A stretch of DNA of 35,578 nt from Candidatus Nomurabacteria bacterium (GTDB taxonomy: Bacteria; Patescibacteriota; Minisyncoccia; Phycocordibacterales; SBAW01): NCBI GenBank assembly GCA_020854065.1, contig JADZGF010000014.1, positions 1 through 35,578 of the forward strand, in the 5' to 3' direction. A program made the translations under genes and the position numbers. Shown in pieces: positions 17,754-26,118 of the stretch (positions are counted from its first letter, which is position 1; every line of letters starts with the position of its first letter). The notes beneath the pieces were generated by a model. The model was not told the DNA's origin and searched no databases. It saw only the letters and a list, made by a program, of their open reading frames with translations.

Positions 17754-17810
17754 ATGTCGGGAGCCAATACTGGCTCGACTGGGGTGACACAACCCCGTCC
17801 GCCGAAGTAA
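17754..17810 (+). CDS. Micropeptide 2: MSGANTGSTGVTQPRPPK
   Basis: AAAGGAGGTGA SD at about 17738-17748; paralog of peptide 1; stop codon inside a GCCGAAG-taa-GGGCTTAAGCCCTTCGGC stem-loop. Confidence 0.82.
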   Translation: MSGANTGSTGVTQPRPPK

Positions 17811-17842
17811 GGGCTTAAGCCCTTCGGCACTTGTCTCACAAA

Positions 17843-17875
17843 CGGAGCGGGCTGATATCCCGCTTGGCAACAGAA
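17843..17875 (+). repeat. Island hairpin repeat, copy B
   Basis: CGGAGCGGGCTGATATCCCGCTTGGCAACAGAA; extended structured region to about 17960. Confidence 0.85.
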
Positions 17876-18005
17876 ACAAAACTATCACCACTGGGAGAAA
17901 GTAATTTCTCCCCTCTATTGAGAATCGGATGTATCGGATTCTCATTGAGATTCGTTCTTTCAAACTTAAACAGGCCATACCGGCCAACAGCCTTAGGAGG
18001 GCAGA

Positions 18006-18542
18006 ATGGTCAACTTGATTATCGTCGTTGAGGACAAGCGGGAAGAACAAGAGCGGGCCCTCGAGGCAATCAAGCGCTCCCTTGGCGATGTCGAGGAAAT
18101 AAGCGAAGAGAAAGGCGGGAGAGTAAATCTCTTCCGTGACTGCCCGAGCCCGATGGTGGCACTGAAATCGCCAGACGGTGGTGGCACACTGATACACTTC
18201 GCTGCAACTCTTGAAATAGCGGAGATACGCCTGAACTCTGTGCGCAGTTTCGCCAACTGCCTGCAGAAGGTTGGTGTCATAACCGACCTGATGTTCCCCG
18301 CAAAATGCGGTGGAAAGGAGGAGCCAAATGGGCTTGGCATTATTGCCAAGTGCATTGAGGCAAAGTTGCGCGTAGTGGTCTGTAGCGATATCGACCATCA
18401 CGATGTCGACTGGCTGCGCCCTATCTTCCCAATCTTGGGGAAGGCGCATCCGACTGGCGATGTTCCTGTCATTCTGGACAAGAAAGACTGGGACAAAGCC
18501 GTCGCCCTCCTTGCTGACACACCTGTGTCGGCAGCAGCCTGA
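18006..18542 (+). CDS. Divergent response-regulator receiver-like protein
   Basis: IIVVEDKREEQERALEAI (acidic pocket-like), GVITDLMFP (phospho-Asp-like), RVVVCSDID, VILDKKDWDKAVALL (Lys-like); AGGAGG SD 5 nt before ATG. Confidence 0.6.
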   Translation: MVNLIIVVEDKREEQERALEAIKRSLGDVEEISEEKGGRVNLFRDCPSPMVALKSPDGGGTLIHFAATLEIAEIRLNSVRSFANCLQKVGVITDLMFPAKCGGKEEPNGLGIIAKCIEAKLRVVVCSDIDHHDVDWLRPIFPILGKAHPTGDVPVILDKKDWDKAVALLADTPVSAAA

Positions 18543-18548
18543 CGAGTT

Positions 18549-18581
18549 CGGAGCGGGCTGATATACCGCTTGGCAACAGAA
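18549..18581 (+). repeat. Island hairpin repeat, copy C
   Basis: CGGAGCGGGCTGATATACCGCTTGGCAACAGAA, then ACAAAACTATCACCG shared with copy B. Confidence 0.85.
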
Positions 18582-18600
18582 ACAAAACTATCACCGCACA

Positions 18601-18631
18601 CAACCGTCGCTACCAAGCGGCGGTTTTCTTT
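18601..18631 (+). terminator. Intrinsic terminator closing the radical SAM island
   Basis: ACCGTCGC-taccaa-GCGGCGGT followed by TTTCTTTTT. Confidence 0.75.
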
Positions 18632-19699
18632 TTAATCTTGTAATGCGTCGACGAGTTTTTGAGTAAGTGCAGGAGCAACATCTTCTTCAAACGTTATTGC
18701 TTTGCTTTGTATATTGCCGGTTAAGAGATCAGCAAGTGATCCAAGACCTGCCGCTGCAAGAGAACGCTCGATATGCGCTATTGATATTGCACGCAGATCG
18801 CGTTCACCAGTGGTGCCTTTTAATACCGCTGTACTAATGAGCCCGGCTAGAGTGCCATCCATACGCACTGCAGCGCCGCCTGAAGAGCCTGACTGCGATA
18901 TAATGGATCCTCCGACGGAAAAGAGATCAGTATGCGAGGTGTCGTCATATGTATATTTTTGTAATACCGAAACAAATGCGGAAGTAGGGTAGAGGTTTTC
19001 AGCAATAACTTCTCCTGAGAGAAAGCCTGCAGGATATGCTGCAAGCAGCATTCGTTCGCCACTTTTAGGAGTCGCTGCGCTATAGGGGAGATAGGGCAGG
19101 GTATTGTTTGTTTTTGCTATTAAAAGTGCAAAGTCATTCTCTCCAGTACCTTTTGCGTTATCCGCATCAATTTGATTTGCGTTTTTCTCTACCCACTCAG
19201 GCGATACATACAAAACCTGTATGTCGTAGAGAGGTACTGCAGGTGAGCCGCCGCGGATAGTGCAGCTAATGTTGCCTTTGCGCGGATAATCGCGCAGCAA
19301 AATGTATTGCGCGATATGTGCATTGGTAAGTACAACGCCGCGTGGATCTATGACTACACCGCTACCTGAGAGTGGCTTGAACTCTCCGCCTGCCTTCGTG
19401 GTGCAGAAAATATTAACAAGGGCTGCGCGGGCGCGGGTGTTAAGTTCGGTGTCGATCAAACCATCAGTCTGAGGTTCTGGTTCTTCTTCAGTAGTATCTG
19501 TGGGAGTGGAAAGAGAGACGTCTGCCTCTACAACTGTTTCTTGCTCTTCGGGGGCTGCAGTGGGGAATTGCTCTGTGGCCACGGGAGTGACAGAAGTTTC
19601 TGTGTGGGTTGGGGCTGTAGCGGGGAGTGTTGTTAAAAGCCCAACCGAAAGTGCGGCTGCAGTAAGCACCATAAGTACTAGTGCGTGTAGGAGCGACAT
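18632..19699 (-). CDS. Trypsin-like (S1/HtrA-type) serine protease, membrane anchored
   Basis: Catalytic His (VLTNAHIAQ), Asp (ENDFALLIA), Ser (ISQSGSSGGAAV); N-terminal TM. Confidence 0.88.
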   Translation of the reverse strand: MSLLHALVLMVLTAAALSVGLLTTLPATAPTHTETSVTPVATEQFPTAAPEEQETVVEADVSLSTPTDTTEEEPEPQTDGLIDTELNTRARAALVNIFCTTKAGGEFKPLSGSGVVIDPRGVVLTNAHIAQYILLRDYPRKGNISCTIRGGSPAVPLYDIQVLYVSPEWVEKNANQIDADNAKGTGENDFALLIAKTNNTLPYLPYSAATPKSGERMLLAAYPAGFLSGEVIAENLYPTSAFVSVLQKYTYDDTSHTDLFSVGGSIISQSGSSGGAAVRMDGTLAGLISTAVLKGTTGERDLRAISIAHIERSLAAAGLGSLADLLTGNIQSKAITFEEDVAPALTQKLVDALQD

Positions 19700-19701
19700 G
19701 G

Positions 19702-19772
19702 TGCGGGATGCCGGAATCGAACCGGCGCCATCAGTTTGGAAAACTGATGTTCTACCATTAAACTAATCCCGC
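19702..19772 (-). tRNA. tRNA-Gly(TCC)
   Basis: GCGGGAT...TCAGT-TTTCCAA-ACTGA...GCCGGTTCGATTCCGGC-ATCCCGC. Confidence 0.95.
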
Positions 19773-19839
19773 GATACGAGACTTTCGTAAAAGCTCATTG
19801 CTATTGTGCCTAAAAATGCCCTTATGTACAATGGGCATC

Positions 19840-20586
19840 ATGCAAACAAAACAAATTCTTACCGCACTCGCCCTACTGGTTGCCGGTGTCGCAGTATTCG
19901 GTTTTCTCTCCAGTCGCACCACACCAATTGCACAACAAACTGCCCCTGAGGTAGTTCCTGCCTCTACACACACAGAAGAAGGTCCGTACATGAGCATTAA
20001 GGTCGAGTATCCTGAGGCGCCAACGGGAATTCGTACGCAGATTGAGCGAGGTATGGGTGAAGTTGTGAATACGTTTAAGGCAAATGCTTCAGTTGATACC
20101 CTTACGCCAGAAGACATTGAACTCTTTGGTCTGGGAGATACGCGCAAGTTTGCACTCGGTGCGGAGTACAAACGCTTCGATGCGCCGGGATACACGTCGT
20201 ATGCGTATCTTATATACGAGGATACGTTAGGCGCGCATCCGAACGTGAACTTTAAAACCTTTGTATTCGATGCGGAAGGAAACTTGATTACCCTTAACCA
20301 ACTTCTCTCTTCAAATCCACAATGGCTTGAGGAACTTTCTCTCGAGGTAAGTACGCAAGTGGTCGCAGAAGTGAAGAAGCGTTTTGCAGACTCACTCCCG
20401 CAAGGGGAGGAAGGTCCTGATGTCACAGGAGCTGTCTTCGTTGAAGGTCTCGCTCCTGTTGAAAGTAATTTCCAAAATTTCGTCATTGACGGCGAAGAAT
20501 TGGTCATACTCATCCCTCCATACCAGGTCGCTGCCTATGCGGCCGGCGTGTTCGAGGCGAGGGTACCGCTCGCAGGTTTACAGTAA
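19840..20586 (+). CDS. DUF3298/RsiV-like anchored protein
   Basis: C-terminal NFVIDGEELVILIPPYQVAAYAAGVFEARVPL; N-terminal TM; promoter TTGTGC-N17-TACAAT-N7-ATG. Confidence 0.8.
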   Translation: MQTKQILTALALLVAGVAVFGFLSSRTTPIAQQTAPEVVPASTHTEEGPYMSIKVEYPEAPTGIRTQIERGMGEVVNTFKANASVDTLTPEDIELFGLGDTRKFALGAEYKRFDAPGYTSYAYLIYEDTLGAHPNVNFKTFVFDAEGNLITLNQLLSSNPQWLEELSLEVSTQVVAEVKKRFADSLPQGEEGPDVTGAVFVEGLAPVESNFQNFVIDGEELVILIPPYQVAAYAAGVFEARVPLAGLQ

Positions 20587-20587
20587 A

Positions 20588-20620
20588 CAAAAAGGCTCCG
20601 AGTAATCGGGGCCTTTTTGT
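20588..20620 (+). terminator. Intrinsic terminator
   Basis: AAAAAGGCTCCGAgtaaTCGGGGCCTTTTT. Confidence 0.7.
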
Positions 20621-20640
20621 TCGAGAGGATCCTTTCGAGG

Positions 20641-20913
20641 CTATTTAACAGCCTCTTTAAGGGCTTTTGCGGGCTGGAACTTAGGTACCCGCATAGAGGG
20701 GACCTGTACCGTTGCGCCCGTGCGCGGATTGCGCGCGACACGTGCTGCACGCATTTTGGTCTTGAAGATCCCAAGACCTGCGATCGACACTTCGTCGTTG
20801 CGCTTAAGGCCGCCGACAATTGCCTCGATCATCGCCTCAACGGCGCGCTCGGCATCGGCTTTGGTGCCACCAAGGACACCCTGCACCTTTTCCGCAATAT
20901 CTTGCTTGTTCAT
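20641..20913 (-). CDS. hup: HU-family DNA-binding protein
   Basis: MNKQDIAEKVQGVLGGTKADAERAVEAMIEAI...GIFKTKMRAARVARNPRTGATVQVPSMRVPKFQPAKALKEAV. Confidence 0.93.
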   Translation of the reverse strand: MNKQDIAEKVQGVLGGTKADAERAVEAMIEAIVGGLKRNDEVSIAGLGIFKTKMRAARVARNPRTGATVQVPSMRVPKFQPAKALKEAVK

Positions 20914-21275
20914 AGTGGTAATGTGTGACCTACTAAAGCTCACGTGCCCTGCGCGGATAGTATACCCCCGTCAAAATTCCTTGCAATAGAGCCGAAGTTT
21001 CGGAATAGAGCCATTTTTATGCGGTTATGAGACGGATTGTGGGAAGAAAGATTCTCAAAAAAACAGAGAAAAAGGCTAAAAGCTGAAATAAGCTTGTCGT
21101 TATTAGTGTTTCTGGGGCGCTGTGTAGTTTTAGAGAAGAGGTGGGGTGGCGTTTTCGGGTGCCTCTCAGGCTTATGTATCCAAAAAACGTGCGCCATATG
21201 ACTGTGGAGAAGATCATTACTTTGGTGTGGACACAAAAAGAGAAAGCTCCCTGTGAAGGGAGCCCTCGCTCTTTG

Positions 21276-21734
21276 TTAAACCGCGTCAGCATACTGACCG
21301 GCCATATCAATAAGCGCAAAATTTATCAGGTTATCGAGCAGGTGCGCATGCACTTGCGGGCCTGATGGGTGTCGGTAATGGTCTATGTCGTTGAGTACGA
21401 TGCTTGAATATTTTCCTTGTGGGGACATACCAAGCGCTTCGTCGACTGTTACTTCGTGTCGGACCTTTCTTATGTTGATGTACCCTGCGGTTCGGTATAC
21501 CACCACGCAACATTTGATGTCGAGATGATAATGCGCAAGTATTTTCTTTCCTTGGACGAATGCGCTTCGAAGAGTTTCATCCTTCCACTCAATCTTTCTG
21601 AGAGGAGGGAAGCAGTCACTGCAGATCGGCAAGACTTCATACGAGCCTGCTGGTCGGTGTGTTTCGAGTATGTGCGCTACCTCCTGTGGTCTGATTATGC
21701 TTTGTTCTTCGATGCCGATGAACAGCCGCCTCAT
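21276..21734 (-). CDS. Hypothetical protein
   Basis: 152-aa ORF, AGGAGG SD immediately upstream on minus strand. Confidence 0.55.
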   Translation of the reverse strand: MRRLFIGIEEQSIIRPQEVAHILETHRPAGSYEVLPICSDCFPPLRKIEWKDETLRSAFVQGKKILAHYHLDIKCCVVVYRTAGYINIRKVRHEVTVDEALGMSPQGKYSSIVLNDIDHYRHPSGPQVHAHLLDNLINFALIDMAGQYADAV

Positions 21735-21791
21735 GCGGTCCTCCTACGGTTCTGATGTAACCGTACGCCTGCGTTGTTAAAAATGCAACTA

Positions 21792-21820
21792 AAAACCCGC
21801 CGGTTGGCGGGTTTTTGTTT
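21792..21820 (-). terminator. Terminator downstream of rny
   Basis: AAAACCCGCCggttGGCGGGTTTTT. Confidence 0.7.
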
Positions 21821-23348
21821 AACGAGCGTATTCTATTGCGCGTAGTTCGCGGAAGACAGCTACTTTAATTTCGCCAGGATACTTAAGTTCATTCTCGATA
21901 CGTAGCGCAATACTGCGTGCAAGTTCACGCGCCTGGAAGTCACTCATCTCATCCGGCTTCACAAATACGCGCACTTCGCGACCAGCACTGATTGCATACG
22001 ATTTCTCAACTCCCTCGAAGGAGTTTGCGATGGCTTCAATGTCAGAGAGTCGCTTTATGTACTGCTCAACTGAGTCACGGCGTGCGCCTGGGCGGCCGCC
22101 GGAGATGGCATCGGCAACCTGCACGATCATCGACTCAGGAGTTTCGTATGGATACTCTTCGTGGTGTGCCTGCATCGCTTTTATTACCTCTTCTTGCACG
22201 CCAAACTTCTGCAAGATGCGACGACCAATCTCTACGTGAGTTCCTTGTACTTCATGGTCGAGTGCTTTACCAAGATCGTGCAAGAGAGCGCCTGCGCGTG
22301 CGATTGCGGGGTTTGCACCAACTTCCTCAGCAATCATTCCAGCAATATGGGCCATTTCGACTGAATGTTGGAGTACCGACTGACCATAGCTGGTGCGGAA
22401 GTGGAGTCGGCCGAGAATCATGAGGAGTTTTGGATCAAGGTTGAGCACTCCCACTTCAAAGGCAGCAGCTTCAGCCTTTTCTTTGATGATCTTATTTATT
22501 TCTTGTCTGGACTTTTCAACGATCTCCTCAATTTTTGCCGGCTGTATACGTCCGTCGATAATGAGGTTCTCTAATGCAACACGTGCGACGGCGCGGCGCA
22601 TTGGATCGTATGACGATAGAACGATAGAGCCGGGTGTGTCGTCGATAATTACTTCAACGCCAGTCGCACGTTCGAATGCTTTAATGTTGCGACCTTCTTT
22701 GCCGATGATCTTACCTTTGATGTCGTCGTTCGGAATGGTGATGGCGGTAGCCATAGTGTCGCTTGCAACCGAGTTACCAAGGCGGTGTATGGAAGTCACC
22801 AAGATTTCGCGCGCACGTTTCTCAAGTCGCTCAAGTCCATCGCGCTCAAGTTTGGCGGTGCGCATCATGAGATCGTCTTGTGCTTCCTTTTCGATTTCTC
22901 GGTAGAGCTCCTCAAGGGCTTCAGTTTTGGTCATACCCGCCACGCGAGAGAGTTCAGCTTTGCGCTCATCAAGTACCGCTTCGGCTTTTTCTTTTATGTT
23001 CTTTACTTCCTCGATGCGGTTTTTTACCAATTCAATCTCGCGTTCGAGTTCAGTCTGTTTCTTATCGAGTGCCTCTTCGCGCTTAAAGACACGCTCTTCC
23101 TGCTTGGCGAGCTTCTCTTCTTTTTCAAGCGCAGACGCTTCGATGGTGGCGGCTTTCTCTTTCGACTGGACTTCTGCTTCAGACAGCAAACGCTCCGCCC
23201 GTTCGCGGGCGTCCAGCATTACTTTTTGAACTTGTATTTCGATCGAACCTTTACGAGACAGGACCAAGAGCCACCGGAATACATAGCCGATGACTGCGCC
23301 CATCAGGGCAGCTCCCCCTAAGAGGAGAAAGAGAGTAGTTAGTGACAT
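21819..23348 (-). CDS. rny: Ribonuclease Y
   Basis: N-terminal TM, long coiled coil, KH (GKIIGKEGRNIKAFERATGVEVIIDDTPG), HD domain (ARAGALLHDLGKALDHEVQGTHVEIG). Confidence 0.96.
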   Translation of the reverse strand: MSLTTLFLLLGGAALMGAVIGYVFRWLLVLSRKGSIEIQVQKVMLDARERAERLLSEAEVQSKEKAATIEASALEKEEKLAKQEERVFKREEALDKKQTELEREIELVKNRIEEVKNIKEKAEAVLDERKAELSRVAGMTKTEALEELYREIEKEAQDDLMMRTAKLERDGLERLEKRAREILVTSIHRLGNSVASDTMATAITIPNDDIKGKIIGKEGRNIKAFERATGVEVIIDDTPGSIVLSSYDPMRRAVARVALENLIIDGRIQPAKIEEIVEKSRQEINKIIKEKAEAAAFEVGVLNLDPKLLMILGRLHFRTSYGQSVLQHSVEMAHIAGMIAEEVGANPAIARAGALLHDLGKALDHEVQGTHVEIGRRILQKFGVQEEVIKAMQAHHEEYPYETPESMIVQVADAISGGRPGARRDSVEQYIKRLSDIEAIANSFEGVEKSYAISAGREVRVFVKPDEMSDFQARELARSIALRIENELKYPGEIKVAVFRELRAIEYAR

Positions 23349-23419
23349 ACAGGGAATTCATAGAAAGTTGATATGTGAGGTCGCTTCTTTACAAAAGTGA
23401 CATCTACACAATAGCACCA

Positions 23420-23450
23420 AAAAACCCCGGGGGAAACCGGGGTTTTTGAT
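23420..23450. terminator. Intrinsic terminator downstream of clpP
   Basis: AAAAACCCCGGgggaaaCCGGGGTTTTT. Confidence 0.75.
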
Positions 23451-23451
23451 C

Positions 23452-24075
23452 TTATTTTTTAGAAGGTTTGTCGCCTTTGTGAGTGAAAATATCGTCGATA
23501 ATGCCGTATTTTTTAGCATCATCAGAACTCATAAAGTAGTCGCGTTCGACGTCTTTTTCAATTCGCTCCAATGGCTGGCCAGTCGCTTTGGAGAGTATTT
23601 TGTTGAGTTTGGCGCGGGTAGCAATGATGTGTTTAGCCGTGATCTCGATGTCGGTTGCCTGGCCCTGGGCACCGCCCCATGGCTGATGGATCATGACCTC
23701 AGCATTTGGAAGTGCAAAGCGCTTACCCTTTTGCCCGGCAGCCAAGATAACTGCTGCAGCCGATGCTGCGATGCCGACACACACCGTCGCTACGTCCGGT
23801 TTGATGTGGTTCATGGTGTCGAGGATGGCAAGACCGGAGGTAACTTGGCCGCCAGGGGAGTTGATGTAGAGCTGGATGTCACGCTTTGGGTCTTCGCTCT
23901 CGAGGAAGAGAAGCTGCGCTACCACTAAGTTGGCCATATGATCCTCGATAGGGCCGGCCAAAAAGATAATGCGCTCTTTAAGGAGGCGGGAGAAGATATC
24001 ATATGCACGCTCGCCAAAAGGGGTCTTTTCGACCACCATGGGCACCAACTGATTCATTATTTGCTCTTTAGACAT
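23452..24075 (-). CDS. clpP: ATP-dependent Clp protease proteolytic subunit
   Basis: [50 protein letters not shown]; promoter TTGAAA-N17-TATACT-N6-ATG. Confidence 0.96.
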   Translation of the reverse strand: MSKEQIMNQLVPMVVEKTPFGERAYDIFSRLLKERIIFLAGPIEDHMANLVVAQLLFLESEDPKRDIQLYINSPGGQVTSGLAILDTMNHIKPDVATVCVGIAASAAAVILAAGQKGKRFALPNAEVMIHQPWGGAQGQATDIEITAKHIIATRAKLNKILSKATGQPLERIEKDVERDYFMSSDDAKKYGIIDDIFTHKGDKPSKK

Positions 24076-24183
24076 GTGCACAGTATAGCTCTTGACGGCT
24101 CTTATTTCAAGCAGCACAATGATGAAACAGGGCAAATCTCAGTCGCCGCAATAGTGCGCCGACTCATTCTAAAGGAGGATACG

Positions 24184-24369
24184 ATGGGACGTGTTTTCGC
24201 TGGTCTGTTTTTCGCCTTCGGGGCCGTTGTAATGTTCGACGCTGCTACCGCTGTCTCGAGCACTCCGCTCGAGAAGATTGGGTACAGCGGCATCGGCTTG
24301 GTATCTGTTGCTGCAGCTTTGCTGCTGTGGTGCATGCCGAAAAGCAGCCACACTGTTCGGAAGGGCTGA
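24184..24369 (+). CDS. Small two-TM membrane protein
   Basis: AAAGGAGG SD upstream; MGRVFAGLFFAFGAVVMFDAATAV...GLVSVAAALLLWCMPKSS; terminator follows at about 24409-24445. Confidence 0.65.
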   Translation: MGRVFAGLFFAFGAVVMFDAATAVSSTPLEKIGYSGIGLVSVAAALLLWCMPKSSHTVRKG

Positions 24370-24517
24370 GACGTTCTTCGGTCTGTTCGAAAGTTCCTTC
24401 TGGAACTCAAAGGGTCCGCCGCTTCCAGCGTCGGGCCCTTTTTCTTTACTTCAACTTCAGCAAGGGGGATGCATAGTGAAGACTTACTAACAACTAACAG
24501 CTAATCCTTTTATTGCT

Positions 24518-25009
24518 ATGACCGATCAACAAAAATCAACGTATCTCGCCTGGTTAAATGATGCACATGCGCTTGAGGTAGGTCTTGTGCGCACATTAGA
24601 AAAACAAGCAGCAGAGACTAAAGATTCGCATCCCGAGTTATGTGCACGGATCGAGTCACACCTGGCGGAGACAAAAAATCACGCGGAGATGGTAAGAGGA
24701 GTAATTGAACGCCACGGAGGAGATCCATCGGCAGGGAAGGATATCTTAAGTCAGGCAGGAGCGCTTATGGGAGGGTTAGTAAATAGTTTGCCAAGCGACT
24801 CTATTGTAAAAAATGTGCATGCATCCTACGGTACCGAGCAAGTTGAGATAGCAACATATACACTCTTAACAGCAGCAGCGGAGACGGTAGGTGATAAAGT
24901 CAGCGTGCCGGTGTTTCAACGGATACTCCAAGATGAAATCGATATGGGAAACTTTTTACTCACACAACTTCAAGCGGCTACTACCGAACATTTGAAGACG
25001 GTGGGGTAA
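24518..25009 (+). CDS. Ferritin-like DUF892/YciE-type protein
   Basis: LAWLNDAHALEVGLVRTLEKQAAE...HLAETKNHAEMVRGVIERHGG...EQVEIATYTLLTAAAETVG. Confidence 0.85.
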   Translation: MTDQQKSTYLAWLNDAHALEVGLVRTLEKQAAETKDSHPELCARIESHLAETKNHAEMVRGVIERHGGDPSAGKDILSQAGALMGGLVNSLPSDSIVKNVHASYGTEQVEIATYTLLTAAAETVGDKVSVPVFQRILQDEIDMGNFLLTQLQAATTEHLKTVG

Positions 25010-25010
25010 T

Positions 25011-25041
25011 AAAAAACCGACAGCTTATGCTGTCGGTTTTT
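25011..25041. terminator. Bidirectional terminator; tig stop codon lies in its loop
   Basis: AAAAACCGACAGCttatGCTGTCGGTTTTT. Confidence 0.75.
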
Positions 25042-26089
25042 CTTCAGCAGAATCTCCTTCGAGAATCTTTAAGACTTTTTCGTTACGCATGACTGTTTCT
25101 ATATGAATGCGCACCAGTTCTGGCTTCGCGTCAGGGAAGTGCTCGAGTGCGTGTTTCATTTCTTGCTCTACCAGCGCTTGGTCAGCTTCAACTTTCTCCT
25201 CTTCGGCAAGTTTGTTTAAGGTCAGCTGTAATTTTGCGCGCTTTGCTGCCTGCTCACGAAACTCATTGCGCACCGACTCTTCAGTTTTTTGCACGCGCTC
25301 CAAATATTGCTCAAACGTCATACCAAAGCGGGAGACATCTTCGCGCATTTGCGCCATGATTTTTTCGAGCTCGCTTTCGATAAAGAGGCGAGGTACTGCA
25401 ACCGCTACTTTCGTAAGGAGAGCTTCAATCAATTTGCCGCGGCGTACTTCGCGTGTGCGGCGCTCTTTCTCCTCGGTAATACCTTTTCTAATTTGTGTCT
25501 TGAGTGCTTTAGCATTCTCAAACGCACCAATAGACTTTGCGAATTCGTCTGTTAACTCTGGAACTACTTCGCTTCCGTCTTCATTTTTAGTTGCGCGGCT
25601 TTTGCGTACATCCTCAAGAGTTTTATCCACTTCCTCGTCAGTTGCAGGTACTGCGGTTTCTTGCGCAATGGTGGTGTGGAGCTCTTTCCACGCTTTGTCG
25701 ATTGAAACGGTGGGGTAGATGGTAGCGCGTACGGTAAAGCCAACCGGATTTTCTGGTACCAGTTTGGTAATGCGGATATCAGGGCGTCCCACTGCCTCGA
25801 CTTTATGCTCCATCACGAGCTCAGGATAAAAGTCTTTCACAAACAGCTCAGCTGCTTCTTCAAGTACTGCAATTTCGCCAACTTTTTTAAGCACCATATC
25901 TTTTGGTACTTTGCCGGGACGAAAGCCTGGCAACTCTACATGCTCAGAGAGGTGTGCCAATGCAGCCTCACGATAGGGAACAATCTCTTCGTAGGGAACT
26001 TCACCAATAAGTTCAACCTCCGATTCAGGGAGGTTGGAAAGTTTAAAATTCTTCGCAATAGATGCGAATCGCCCGGATGAGTTATCCAT
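25025..26089 (-). CDS. tig: Trigger factor
   Basis: ELIGEVPYEEIVPYREAALAHLSEHVELPGFRPGKVPKDMVLKKVGE N-terminal ribosome-binding signature (GFRPGKxP) and SurA-like C-terminus. Confidence 0.94.
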   Translation of the reverse strand: MDNSSGRFASIAKNFKLSNLPESEVELIGEVPYEEIVPYREAALAHLSEHVELPGFRPGKVPKDMVLKKVGEIAVLEEAAELFVKDFYPELVMEHKVEAVGRPDIRITKLVPENPVGFTVRATIYPTVSIDKAWKELHTTIAQETAVPATDEEVDKTLEDVRKSRATKNEDGSEVVPELTDEFAKSIGAFENAKALKTQIRKGITEEKERRTREVRRGKLIEALLTKVAVAVPRLFIESELEKIMAQMREDVSRFGMTFEQYLERVQKTEESVRNEFREQAAKRAKLQLTLNKLAEEEKVEADQALVEQEMKHALEHFPDAKPELVRIHIETVMRNEKVLKILEGDSAEEKPTA

Positions 26090-26118
26090 CCGGGCGATAC
26101 TAGCAGATTTTTAGTAAT

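Noticed and set aside
17220-18449. 409-aa minus-strand ORF across the radical SAM island
   Set aside because: It runs antisense to the radical SAM 3' end, both SD-led peptides, the repeats and the receiver-like ORF. Its translation has no recognisable domain and contains echoes of the hairpin repeats (LLPSGISARS/LVPSGISTRS). I read it as a by-product of GC-rich sequence lacking stops.
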